Assembly (NCBI RefSeq): GCF_018729455.1
Contig: NZ_JAHHZF010000008.1
Span: 260,886 to 324,885 of the forward strand
Source of the DNA: Prosthecodimorpha staleyi
GTDB lineage: Bacteria > Pseudomonadota > Alphaproteobacteria > Rhizobiales > Ancalomicrobiaceae
DNA length: 64,000 nt
Direction of reading: 5' to 3'
The position numbers and the translations under genes were made by a program. The notes beneath the pieces were generated by a model. That model worked only from the letters and a program-made list of their open reading frames with translations. It searched no databases and was not told the origin of the DNA. Positions 57,301 to 63,707 of this stretch are shown here, piece by piece; positions within the stretch are counted from its first letter, which is position 1, and every line of letters begins with the position of its first letter.

Positions 57301-57320
57301 TCGTCGCCCGCATCGCCTGA
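51384..57320 (+). CDS. Giant SF1 helicase (DUF4011/COG1112 type) with C-terminal endonuclease-like domain
   Basis: A 1978-residue protein. N-terminal DUF4011 segment (LRLKLLDLTKRNRMLSYPVG, residues about 34-53), Walker A IQGPPGTGKSQTITNVIANA (near 423), a very large insertion, Walker B LLVIDEASQMRPEDALGAML (near 1317), VVVGDPRQLPPTSFF, motif VI RRLNVLFSRARLR. Residues about 1614-1700 form a restriction-endonuclease-like domain (DFEIEVARRLEARGYRVVPQ; GYRIDLGIRH; AGIECDGAAYHSSRSARDRD) of the MTES_1575 kind. A 150-residue Ala/Pro/Gly linker precedes a last domain (residues about 1889-1978). Similar proteins occur in phage-defence islands. Met 51384 follows GGGGTGGA. Confidence 0.85.
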   Translation: MTGSTAGGDAATPVVRTMLEQTEKARLGRLYEQLRLKLLDLTKRNRMLSYPVGSRSKRQLQIVDEVLEEVYARLTGGEVAMRLVALPEPDTIPADEKTEEFLAALDHARASDVEYLVALEGLQAAGGDNEAELDRLEQALRRRLRVELDLPPRPERAEINRNDHARALGIEPNPELGPAATKPSHGNGQLQTLKYPEELESVLEKIHDEARLAEQESGLSTLFLAFGFLEWYESETSDKPLYAPLILLPVRIERERLRGKEVYALSAREPVAEGNISLQKLLEDRRYGRILPDFAPADEEDSQKAGAVEAYFEAVRAAVEGLPRWRVRRWLVLGHFSFARIAIYEDTRPERWTVDPVETGLVGSLLAGFERDAVATAPLGAPPDYPIDDPEIERIAPILIQDADASQHSALVDVMQAKNLVIQGPPGTGKSQTITNVIANALAAGRSVLFLAEKQAALDVVKRRLDGAGLGHFCLELHSEKSSPKAVVKSLADRCDLGVGVGGGTPAPAPDPTWRAARAFVSEYVQALHEPAADRATPFSLIWSSIRGAARFADGAAALAATRLPDGLLTDPVALADLTGEVETYAYQVQAFEQAFGPRQACVWSGLIEAEPAPHEQPRLIAALDRVIATGRPAMDLPALLAEFGPATLDEALALVRREAALPAEPPPDPTPWAGLDPVIAREAGTARIDWLDRDTDHAVLFAQIGLPDDLIARGPAVLAALPPRADAERSPAELFAQARRSIAAVDATEALVAALLPALDIVGLDDGLPAEALGLIAKAIVGLAVLTPLERSWYLDATLDDAAFDRLHAEWSALARERGDIMRLSPVLGAPDLPEPAAMRKAAAALGRSWIGRLIGRLDGTMAEADAIVARVGLAGEGRLLAAHLERLADHVERTARFETDRTAAQVFGSAWAGLAMPFEPIARGRGLRRDLEAAAADRPGLAPALAAILALDAERAAALAGFRLAGEGVAKSPALGALGSGAGSIRDLLRGLGQQRTLWTRFLAADPDQALAASPAPLARIARAATLDRERSAAADRLAATGLADRVTAAIPDMAAVPAARSGLDWLAATAACGFPAAVQAALVSAEAGAVRTRLAALCTEARNRLAHHEASLVDLTGVGLARLADLALAERFARAEALVAARHQLADFVALQAARRRLAATGLDDLLDRIDAAGLPGAGIAEAFAWVVARRRAERARQTAAGLARSNGGELEARRRIFAERDRAKIRSDRETVRTRLLTRRPPDGAKGGSVTTWTEMALLRNELPKQKRFVPVRSLVGRAAGAILSLKPCFMMSPLSLAKFLPPGRIAFDLLVIDEASQMRPEDALGAMLRARQMVVVGDPRQLPPTSFFERSGDAPTDEAEADDVDDESILERCQKVFGEVRRLKWHYRSRCESLIRFSNETFYDNGLITFPAARPGAFSVDLVRVDGTYQARRNPAEAERIAEEAIAFMRHHAGLPEHEVRSLGIVTLNTDQRDLVGETLRRFAAGDEAVERYGEIMEKRGEPLFVKNLENVQGDERDFIFISLTYGKEAGAKAMKQRFGPINSRHGARRLNVLFSRARLRIGLFASFGSIDVVPSETSREGVHALRNYLEYAETRGRAAPGRTAGVPDSDFEIEVARRLEARGYRVVPQVGVSGYRIDLGIRHPDRQETFLAGIECDGAAYHSSRSARDRDRLREEVLRGLGWDILRVWSTDWFEDAGQQTDRLVRRLEDLRARTPAAAADYVLWRAPQGAADGEAAAAAEAGPDVRAASGAADVSGPEVGRAAVGPGAEPMPIAASGAAAPSGAAPTPDGAAAGAATSSGALPAPDGAASGQVAPTADVPARDGAASSATAAVPSAAVSEIVVGAPDAPVPPPPATPPGAQAVPAGVDRRAGTAGFDPAAEIDGIRPLSEREAFSVLAAYRETVIRPAAGDAFEAQRSILREAMIETLVRQRIADPDDWFAKVPQYLRTGTSAMEKRHHLDPICAIVARIA

Positions 57321-57375
57321 CCGCCCGATCCCGCGGCCCCTTCTCCTTCTCTCCCCGGGGAAGAAGAGAATCGAC

Positions 57376-57519
57376 CTCTTGAGAGAACGCGGAAAACATC
57401 GCCTCGACCCCGCGGCTCCTTCCCCTTCTCCCCCCAAGGGGGGAGAAGGTCGCCGAAGGCGGGATGAGGGGGGCGATGCCGCAACAGGCTCCGAAGCTGC
57501 GGTCCGGACACGGGCCGAT
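57376..57519 (-). repeat. Inverted copy of the 142-base dispersed repeat
   Basis: Matches 33816-33957 in the opposite orientation over about 144 bases, including the palindromic core (57422-57473). Small differences only. It stands 55 bases after the helicase stop. Confidence 0.85.
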
Positions 57520-57840
57520 TGTGCCCGGACACTTGAAACCGGAGTCGGCGGGATTGGGTGGGAACAGGCGGGAATGTCCGGAAACGGCGCGGAGGCAACG
57601 GTTTACGGCGAGCCGGGGCGGTCTAATCGGGTGGGTCGATTAGACACTTGATCCTGGAGGTACGGCCGGGCGGACACATGAAATCGGAGTCGTCGTCGCC
57701 CGCCCCGCTGTGAGGCACGACCCTTCGAAGCGTCTTTTAAGGCTGCGGAAAACGGCTGAGAACCGCCTTTTAGCGACGGCGCGGAAGTACGCCAGGTCGA
57801 CGCGCTGGCCGCAGGTTGCGGCCTAGTCAGGTCGCATCCA
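57520..57840. mobile_element. Probable insertion-sequence debris with 24-base direct repeats
   Basis: GGACACTTGAAACCGGAGTC (57528-57547) and GGACACATGAAATCGGAGTC (57671-57690) are direct repeats, with a related TTAGACACTTGATCC between them. Such strings resemble the ends of transposable elements. A plus-strand frame around 57715-57825 reads like a protein tail (RHDPSKRLLRLRKTAENRLL), without a start. No complete transposase is present. Confidence 0.45.
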
Positions 57841-57866
57841 TAGGCCCAGCGTGGGCCTATTTCTTT
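57841..57866 (+). terminator. Rho-independent terminator
   Basis: TAGGCCCA-GCG-TGGGCCTA, an 8-base perfect stem, followed by TTTCTTT. It would end a plus-strand transcript, for which no upstream gene closer than the helicase is known. Confidence 0.75.
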
Positions 57867-57972
57867 GTCGAGCATGTTGAAGGCAAAACCATCGCCCTCG
57901 CAATGATATAGGCGGGGACGTCTCTTCCAGACAGGATCGAGGAATAGGCCCACTTGCGTCGGCAGTTCGTGC

Positions 57973-58377
57973 TCAGGGGATCAAAGGCGGGAATGCCCGG
58001 TGGCCTGTTATGCCGAGGCGGCGTTCGCACATCGACATCATCGAACTGAAGGTGCGGACATCCCGGCCATAGAGAGGCGCACCCTTCTCAGGCGGGTACA
58101 GCATGTCGTCGATGATGAAGACCAGGAAACCAGCGGCGCTCGCGCATTCCGTGTGATCAGGCTGCGTCTCCAAGCCGCGTCCCTGAAAGGGAAAGAGCGA
58201 CCGACGGAGTGCGTCTAAGGTCCCGGCGTCCGCAGCGCGATATGCTGCCACCACTTGGCGTTCAATTCTCTGCAGGTCGCTGGCGAAACGCCGCGCAGTC
58301 TCTTGGTCACCAGCTTCAGCCTCCCCGGCGAAAAGCCAGGAAACGGCAAGAGCGATGGCTATGGCCGGAGCCTTCAT
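57973..58377 (-). CDS. Small secreted protein of unknown function
   Basis: A 134-residue protein: signal peptide (APAIAIALAVSWLFAGEAEA), then a helical domain (ETARRFASDLQRIERQVVAA) and a C-terminal half with two Cys (HTECASAAG; MMSMCERRLG). No family recognised. The gene region is markedly less GC-rich than the chromosome around it. It is 70 bases after the next small secreted gene on the same strand. Confidence 0.6.
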   Translation of the reverse strand: MKAPAIAIALAVSWLFAGEAEAGDQETARRFASDLQRIERQVVAAYRAADAGTLDALRRSLFPFQGRGLETQPDHTECASAAGFLVFIIDDMLYPPEKGAPLYGRDVRTFSSMMSMCERRLGITGHRAFPPLIP

Positions 58378-58447
58378 CACAAACACCAACGCACTTGCCG
58401 ACCCATATAGACCTTCGTGTCGCCAACCGAGGCGGACGATTACGACC

Positions 58448-58657
58448 TCAGCGCCCCCGAGGGGCACACTTACCGTTCGGAAGCCTATACCCGGCGCCAC
58501 CTCGACATCCGCAGCCCTTGCAAGCCAGTTGGTCACCCTGGACCTTCACGACGCGCGGAGCATCTGCTTTCGTTCCGGGATTGACACCCAAGGCTAAGGC
58601 GTCAGGTCCCCAGGAAACTGCAAAAAGGATCGCAACAACCATTGAAATCGATCGCAT
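58448..58657 (-). CDS. Tiny secreted cysteine-rich protein
   Basis: A 69-residue protein. Signal peptide (MRSISMVVAILFAVSWG, cleavage near ALA-L) and a mature part of about 45 residues with CKGCGCRGGAGYRLPNGKC, four Cys in 19 residues. Could bind metal or form disulfides. GGGAG is 6 bases before the ATG. Short secreted proteins with this CKGCGC motif occur in related alphaproteobacteria, as far as I recall. Near the Mu-like repressor, so it may be prophage cargo. Confidence 0.6.
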   Translation of the reverse strand: MRSISMVVAILFAVSWGPDALALGVNPGTKADAPRVVKVQGDQLACKGCGCRGGAGYRLPNGKCAPRGR

Positions 58658-58739
58658 GGCAAACTCCCTGATGGGCCTCTTGCGTGCCTGCCATCGAGGA
58701 TAGATGCAAACCGTAGCAGACCGCAACCGTCGGCTGCCT

Positions 58740-59414
58740 TCAGAGTTGCCGTCCCGTCCATCTCACCCTGCCAAATATTCGAAAAGGCTCATCGGGTGGG
58801 ATCAGCTCATCCGAGGGGTAAAGATCCCGGTTGTCGGACCGCATCGACCAGCCACGCGGAGTCTTGAGTAGTCGTTTGACATAGACATCGTCGCCGAGCG
58901 CGAAGACATAGATTTTCCCGTCTGCGGGTTGCGCGCGAGTGTCCTTCCGCACGTCGACGAGGAGCAAATCACCGTCGCCAATGGTCGGCTCCATTGAGCC
59001 GCCATGCCCTTGCAAGAGCCTCATCTGATCGGGCTTAAGGCCGATCTGATCAACAATTGCCCAAGGAACTGAAACGAAATCGGCGTTGTCGTCCATCACG
59101 GCGCCACCCGCCCCTGCCGACGCTCGGATTGACAGTCTTTGAATAGGAATGGATAGCCCTACGCCTGACGACCCGGATGTTTCTGTTGACGTTTTCGCAT
59201 ATTTATCCGAACCCTTTCCAGTCACGAGCCAGTCGATCGGAGTGCCCGTCGCCTCGTGAATTGCAACCAAGTTCTGGAAGCTGGGCAGCGTCTTGCCCTG
59301 AAGATACTGCCGCATCGAGCTTTCTTCGACCCCGCAGAGGCGGGCGAATTCGCTGACCGACTTAATGGACCGCTGCTCCATCAGCCTCCGAAGCCGCTCG
59401 GGCACTCCGGACAC
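58740..59414 (-). CDS. Mu-like prophage repressor (HTH + S24 peptidase)
   Basis: A 224-residue repressor: N-terminal helix-turn-helix (SVSEFARLCGVEESSMRQYL) and a C-terminal LexA-like self-cleaving domain, cut site at the ASAGAG string, Ser140 in GGSMEPTIGDGDLLLVDV and Lys180 in DDVYVKRLL. It keeps the prophage silent and would be inactivated after DNA damage by RecA. Read leftward, away from the early operon, as Mu c is. Confidence 0.9.
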   Translation of the reverse strand: MSGVPERLRRLMEQRSIKSVSEFARLCGVEESSMRQYLQGKTLPSFQNLVAIHEATGTPIDWLVTGKGSDKYAKTSTETSGSSGVGLSIPIQRLSIRASAGAGGAVMDDNADFVSVPWAIVDQIGLKPDQMRLLQGHGGSMEPTIGDGDLLLVDVRKDTRAQPADGKIYVFALGDDVYVKRLLKTPRGWSMRSDNRDLYPSDELIPPDEPFRIFGRVRWTGRQL

Positions 59415-59426
59415 TTACCCTCCTTC

Positions 59427-59478
59427 CGCACATATCTCTTGAGAGATTCGTAGATTTGTGCGAGTGTCACCAAGGTGA
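59427..59478. promoter_or_regulatory. Operator region between repressor and ner
   Basis: Nested inverted repeats: CGCACA (59427-59432) with TGTGCG (59457-59462) enclose ATCTCT-TG-AGAGAT (59434-59447). A further TCACC-AA-GGTGA lies at 59467-59478. This 115-base gap separates divergent genes and is AT-richer, as expected for the repressor/Ner switch. Confidence 0.65.
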
Positions 59479-59529
59479 TTTGCAGCCCCGAAAAGAGGCC
59501 CCTGCCAGGGCCTGCTCCGGAGACGACGC

Positions 59530-59808
59530 ATGGCAATCCGCCGATGGGACAAACACGCCATCAAAGCCGAGGTGCATCGGCGCGGAGCGACCCTGGTCGG
59601 GATCGCGCGCGCCGCGGCCCTCGAACCGTCAGCGTGCAAGGTGGCCTTGCATCGGAAGCATGCCGCTGGAGAACGGGCCATCGCCGGATTCCTCGGGATT
59701 TCGCCCGCCGAACTCTGGCCCGACCGCTATGCGGCTCGCCCTGCATCGCACGGATTCAATACCGCGGCGGAGCCCCTCGGCGCCAGTCGGAATCGCCCCG
59801 CCGCGTAG
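59530..59808 (+). CDS. ner: Ner-like transcriptional regulator
   Basis: A 92-residue protein resembling Mu Ner: WDKHAIKAEVHRRGATLVGI, ARAAALEPSACKVALHRKHA, then GERAIAGFLGISPAELWPDR, which follows the Ner/Nlp helix-turn-helix pattern ending in a Trp-Pro-x-Arg. The C-terminal 20 residues are Pro/Ala-rich. Ner turns down early transcription and repressor. First plus-strand gene after the operator. Confidence 0.85.
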   Translation: MAIRRWDKHAIKAEVHRRGATLVGIARAAALEPSACKVALHRKHAAGERAIAGFLGISPAELWPDRYAARPASHGFNTAAEPLGASRNRPAA

Positions 59809-59868
59809 ACACCGCCGCGGTCGACCGCCGCGCGCAAAATTCCACCCTGAGATACCCGGAGACTGCTG

Positions 59869-60144
59869 ATGTACGTCCTGGTGAAGTCCTCGACCCGCGC
59901 GCCTGGCGGCGAGGTCTATTTCACGGGCCAGATCGCCTCGCTGATCTCGGCTTCCGACGATCTCGTGCTGGTCGGCGGCGAAGGGTTCTTCGAAGCCGAC
60001 GCGCGCCAGTTCCCGCGGTTCGGGGATGCGTCCGATCTCATCCGGATGCTGGACAGCTTCGCGGTCAACGAGCGGTCCGGCTGGCGGCTGCGCCGGCTGG
60101 CCGAACCCACCGACCTGGCCGGCCCGATCGAAGCGGCGGCCTGA
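59869..60144 (+). CDS. Early prophage protein of unknown function
   Basis: A 91-residue protein (MYVLVKSSTRAPGGEVYFTG; LRRLAEPTDLAGPIEAAA), not recognised. Appears mixed alpha/beta without signal or membrane segments. CCGGAGACTGCTG before the ATG. Located between ner and the terminator-like cluster, as small early genes are in Mu-like phages. Confidence 0.6.
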   Translation: MYVLVKSSTRAPGGEVYFTGQIASLISASDDLVLVGGEGFFEADARQFPRFGDASDLIRMLDSFAVNERSGWRLRRLAEPTDLAGPIEAAA

Positions 60145-60193
60145 TCATGGTTCCGGCGCGGCCCAATCCCCTGAAAACCACCGCCGCGCCGCT

Positions 60194-60223
60194 GCGGGCC
60201 GGGCAATCTCCCGCCCGGCCCGC
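60194..60223. repeat. Perfect 11-base hairpin in the prophage early region
   Basis: GCGGGCCGGGC pairs with GCCCGGCCCGC around AATCTCCC. It is followed by a second short hairpin (GCCGGAT-CGC-ATCCGGC at 60237-60253). Both lie 50-110 bases after the unknown early gene. Confidence 0.6.
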
Positions 60224-60288
60224 ATTCCCCGCTCCCGCCGGATCGCATCCGGCGCGGAGGCGCCCCTTGGGCGTTTCCTCCCTCAACT

Positions 60289-60320
60289 GCCGGCCGGGTC
60301 AGACCGGCCGGCGTCTTTTC
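60289..60320 (+). terminator. Terminator before the ParB-like gene
   Basis: GCCGGCCGG pairs with CCGGCCGGC around GTCAGA, followed by GTCTTTTC. This is the third hairpin in 130 bases and the only one with a T-run. It would stop or slow early plus-strand transcription 12 bases before the next ATG. Confidence 0.65.
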
Positions 60321-60331
60321 CCGCGGGCACC

Positions 60332-61165
60332 ATGACGCATATCCGGATTTCAGACATCGACATTCCCGATCGGCTGCGACCGACCGACGACGACTATGTC
60401 GCGGGCCTCGCCGATTCGATGGACCGCATCGGCCAGACCGACCCGATCCTGGTGCGCCCGATCGCCGATGGCCGGTACCAGCTGGTCGCCGGCGCGCATC
60501 GCCTCGCAGCGGCCGGGCTTATCGGATGGCACGAGATCGACTGCACCGTCCGCGAGATGGACGACCTGGAGGCGCGGCTCGCCGAGATCGACGAGAACCT
60601 GATCCGCCGCGAACTGTCGCCGATCGACCGCGCAATCTTCCTGTCCGAGCGCAAGGCCGTCTACGAGCAGCTGCACCCCAACGTCCGGCGGGGTGGCGAC
60701 CGGAAGAGCGCTGAATTCACAGAGGAAAATCAAACTGCCAACTTGGCAGTCTGGTTTTCGCAGGACGTCGCCGAGCGGATCGGCATCTCCGAGCGAACCA
60801 CCTGGCGCGCGGTCGCGATCGTCCAAGCGCTCGGGCGGGAGACGCTGGCGCGGCTCCGCGGCACGCCCTTGGCTTCCAATCAGAGCGAGCTGGAAAAGCT
60901 CGCCAAGGTGCCGGCCGAGCGCCGCGGCGCGGTTGTGGACGCCATCGCGGCCGGTACGGCCAAGTCCGTGCGCGAGGCGCTGGCCGAGCCAGCGCCCGAT
61001 CGGGGCGACGTGATCGTCCAGAAGCTGATCGACTTCTGGTCGCGCGCCGGTCGCGACGAGCGCAAGCGCTTCCTGGCCCATGTCGGCATCGCGCCGGCCG
61101 AGGCCAAGCGGGTTCTCGACGACTGGATGCGGCGCAAATCCGCATCCGATCGCGGCCAGGCTTGA
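60332..61165 (+). CDS. ParB-like nuclease-domain protein of a Mu-like prophage
   Basis: A 277-residue protein with the ParB/Srx-like N-terminal domain: HIRISDIDIPDRLRPTDDDY, LADSMDRIGQTDPILVRPI, YQLVAGAHRLAAAGLIGWHE with the GxHR loop. A second part has a helix-turn-helix (VWFSQDVAERIGISERTTWR). Proteins of this kind occur beside the transposase in B3/RcapMu-like phages. Start at 60332, although the frame is open upstream. Confidence 0.85.
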   Translation: MTHIRISDIDIPDRLRPTDDDYVAGLADSMDRIGQTDPILVRPIADGRYQLVAGAHRLAAAGLIGWHEIDCTVREMDDLEARLAEIDENLIRRELSPIDRAIFLSERKAVYEQLHPNVRRGGDRKSAEFTEENQTANLAVWFSQDVAERIGISERTTWRAVAIVQALGRETLARLRGTPLASNQSELEKLAKVPAERRGAVVDAIAAGTAKSVREALAEPAPDRGDVIVQKLIDFWSRAGRDERKRFLAHVGIAPAEAKRVLDDWMRRKSASDRGQA

Positions 61166-61178
61166 GGGGGCGGCGGCC

Positions 61179-61691
61179 ATGGCGGCACGGCGCAAGGGCA
61201 CATCGGCGGACGAGCGGCAGGGAAGCCTCTTCCCGGCGCTCTATCCAGTGCGCCGGCCCACGGCGACGCCGCAGACCGTCGACTGCCTGAAGATCCAGCT
61301 CGCGTTAGGCCAGGCGTTGAAGGACTGCCCGGAATCGGCCGCGATCGTCGCCGCGCGCATCACCGAGATGACCGGCCGGCCGCTCTCCGCAGCGGCGCTC
61401 TACACCTACACCGCCGGCTCGAAGCCGGAGCACGACATGGGCATCAGCCGGTTTGTCGCCTTCGTGCGGGCGACCGGCGCCCGTTGGCTCTGGGACATGC
61501 TGGTCGCCGACGACGGCCTCATCGTCATGGAGGGTCGCGAGGCGAAACTGGCGACCTATGGGCTCCTCAGCCAGGAGCGGCAGCGCATCGACGCGCAGCT
61601 GCGCGAACTGAAGTCCGAACTGGAGGCCGATCCGGTCCCGGTCGCCAATGTTCGCCGACGCCCCTCGCCGGCGAAGGGAGGCCGCTCATGA
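61179..61691 (+). CDS. Unrecognised early prophage protein, possible DNA-binding
   Basis: A 170-residue protein. Middle part TPQTVDCLKIQLALGQALKD to ISRFVAFVRATGARWLWDML resembles CII-like phage regulators in pattern only; the C-terminus is a charged coiled coil (LLSQERQRIDAQLRELKSEL). GAGGGGGCGG precedes the ATG. Its stop overlaps the transposase start by 4 bases (ATGA), so it is coupled to it. Confidence 0.65.
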   Translation: MAARRKGTSADERQGSLFPALYPVRRPTATPQTVDCLKIQLALGQALKDCPESAAIVAARITEMTGRPLSAAALYTYTAGSKPEHDMGISRFVAFVRATGARWLWDMLVADDGLIVMEGREAKLATYGLLSQERQRIDAQLRELKSELEADPVPVANVRRRPSPAKGGRS

Positions 61692-63613
61692 AGGAGTGGT
61701 TCACGGTCGCCGACCTCCTGGCCATCGGCCCCGCACCCCTGCCGATGTCTGAATCGGCTCTGAAGCGGCACATCGCCGAGTGCGGGTGGCGCGAGCGGCA
61801 CGAACAGGCCCGCCTGGAGGCAGGCCCCGGTCGCGAGGGCGGCACCTGGCACTACCATCATTCGCTCTTCCCGGCGGAAGTCCGCGCCCGGCTGCTCGCC
61901 CGGCAGGCCCCGATGGCCGAGACGGCCGCGGCCCGCCGGGAGGCCGTGTCGAAGAGCCTCTGGGAACGCTTCGACGCCCTGCCTGAAAAGGCGCGCGCGG
62001 AAGCGGCGCGGCGGCTCGCCGTGGTCGACCAGGTGCGCCAGCTCGCCGCCGGCATGACCCGGCAGTGTGCGGTCGCGCTCGCCGCGCGCGAGGCCGATAT
62101 CTCGACCTCGACTCTCTGGACCTGGCTTCGCCAGGCCGAGGAGGTCCCGCCCGCCGACCGCCTGCCGGCCCTGGCGCCGAAGCATGTCGGCCGCATCGCG
62201 ACAGCCGACATCCATCCGGACGCGTGGGACATGATCCGCGCCGATTGGCTTCGGCCGGAGGCACCCACCTTCGAGGCGTGCGCCCGCCGCATGCGGGCCG
62301 CGGCGGCCGAACACGGCTGGAGCCCGATCCCGAGCGACAAGACCTTGAAGCGCCGGCTCGATGCGATTCCGCGCGCGGTGCAGATGCTCGCGCGCAAGGG
62401 CGCCCATGCGGTCGAGGCGGTCTTCCCGCATCAGACCCGTGACCGCAGCATCTTCACGGCCATGGAGGCGATCACCGCCGACGGGCACAAGTTCGACGTG
62501 TTCGTGAAATGGGGAGACGGAAGCATCGGCCGGCCGATCATGGCGGCGATCCAGGATCTCTATTCGGGCATGATCCTCGCCCATCGCATCGGAGAGTCCG
62601 AAAACTGGACGCTCGTCCGTCACGCCTTGGCCGATATGGTCGAAAGCTGGGGCATCCCGGAGCGGGCGACGCTCGACAACGGCCGCGCCTGGGCCTCGAA
62701 ATGGCTCTCCGGCGGAGCAAAGACCCGATACCGGTTCAAGATCCGGGATGACGATCCGACGGGGCTGCTGCCTCTCCTCGGCGTGCAGATCGCCTGGGCC
62801 AAGCCCTACCACGGTCAGTCGAAGCCGATCGAGCGCGCCTTCCGGGACATGTGCGACGACATCGCCAAGCATCCGCGCTTTGCCGGTGCCTATACGGGCA
62901 ACAATCCCGCGGCGAAGCCCGAGAATTACGGCGCGAAGGCCATCCCGATCGAAACCTTCCGCGACGTGGTCGCCGCCGAGATCGCGGCGCACAACCGCCG
63001 ACCCGGCCGAAAGACACAGACCGCCCGGGGACGCTCGTTCCACGAAACCTTCGCCGAGTCCTACGCCTCGGCCCTGGTGAAACGGGCGACCGAGGCCCAG
63101 CGCCGCATGCTGCTGCTGGCCGCCGAAGGCGTCACCTGCCGGGCACCGACCGGCGAGGTCCAACTCGCGGGCAACCGCTACTGGGCCGAGCCGCTCGCCG
63201 ACCTGGCCGGCCACAAGGTCACGGTCCGGTTCGATCCCGACGATCTGCTCGCCGGCGTCTCGGTTTACCGGCTCGACGGCCGGTATGTCGCGACAGCGCC
63301 CTGCATCGAGGCGACCGGATTCGCCGATGCGGCCGCCGCCCAGGAACATGCACGCCGGAAGCGGCAGTGGATGCGCGCCCAGCGCGAACTGCTCGCCGCC
63401 GAACGGCGGATGACCATCGACGAGGTCGCCGCGCTCATGCCCGAGCCCGCGCCCTATCAGGCGCCCGAGCAGAGAGTCGTGAAGCTCGTCGCCAATGGCG
63501 GCCGCGCGCCGCAGCCCGGCCAGTTCGACGAAGAGGCCTTCGGCGCCGCGCTCCGCCAGCTCGCCGAGGCCGGCGCCGACACCGTCACCCCGTTCCGGAG
63601 GCCTGGAGCCTGA
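61688..63613 (+). CDS. Mu-type transposase A (DDE integrase fold)
   Basis: A 641-residue transposase like MuA. N-terminal DNA-binding part (EWFTVADLLAIG; CGWRERHEQARLE), then helix-turn-helix domains, and an RNase H-like core with the triad D265 (AITADGHKFDVF), D330 (ATLDNGRAWAS) and E382 (KPIERAFRDMC), spaced like MuA D269, D336 and E392. A C-terminal beta-barrel and Arg-rich region follow. Needed for integration and replicative transposition. Directly followed by the MuB-type gene. Confidence 0.93.
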   Translation: MKEWFTVADLLAIGPAPLPMSESALKRHIAECGWRERHEQARLEAGPGREGGTWHYHHSLFPAEVRARLLARQAPMAETAAARREAVSKSLWERFDALPEKARAEAARRLAVVDQVRQLAAGMTRQCAVALAAREADISTSTLWTWLRQAEEVPPADRLPALAPKHVGRIATADIHPDAWDMIRADWLRPEAPTFEACARRMRAAAAEHGWSPIPSDKTLKRRLDAIPRAVQMLARKGAHAVEAVFPHQTRDRSIFTAMEAITADGHKFDVFVKWGDGSIGRPIMAAIQDLYSGMILAHRIGESENWTLVRHALADMVESWGIPERATLDNGRAWASKWLSGGAKTRYRFKIRDDDPTGLLPLLGVQIAWAKPYHGQSKPIERAFRDMCDDIAKHPRFAGAYTGNNPAAKPENYGAKAIPIETFRDVVAAEIAAHNRRPGRKTQTARGRSFHETFAESYASALVKRATEAQRRMLLLAAEGVTCRAPTGEVQLAGNRYWAEPLADLAGHKVTVRFDPDDLLAGVSVYRLDGRYVATAPCIEATGFADAAAAQEHARRKRQWMRAQRELLAAERRMTIDEVAALMPEPAPYQAPEQRVVKLVANGGRAPQPGQFDEEAFGAALRQLAEAGADTVTPFRRPGA

Positions 63614-63707
63614 GGAATCGGCCCCAAGCGGGGCCGCAAATGAGTTCGGGCGGCCGGCCTTGCACGCCGAACCGCCCGAGGGACTTTCACAAGGAGACCA
63701 GCATCCC

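Noticed and set aside
57603-57953. Minus-strand frame of 116 residues
   Set aside because: It crosses the terminator hairpin and direct repeats, has no ribosome-binding site, and resembles frames opposite to insertion-sequence tails.
58660-58740. Left end (attL) of the Mu-like prophage
   Set aside because: TG dinucleotides are present but no repeated transposase-binding sites could be seen, so no end is claimed.
60147-60335. Short plus-strand frame between the early unknown and the ParB-like gene
   Set aside because: Covers the three hairpins and reads as Pro/Arg-rich sequence; no ribosome-binding site.
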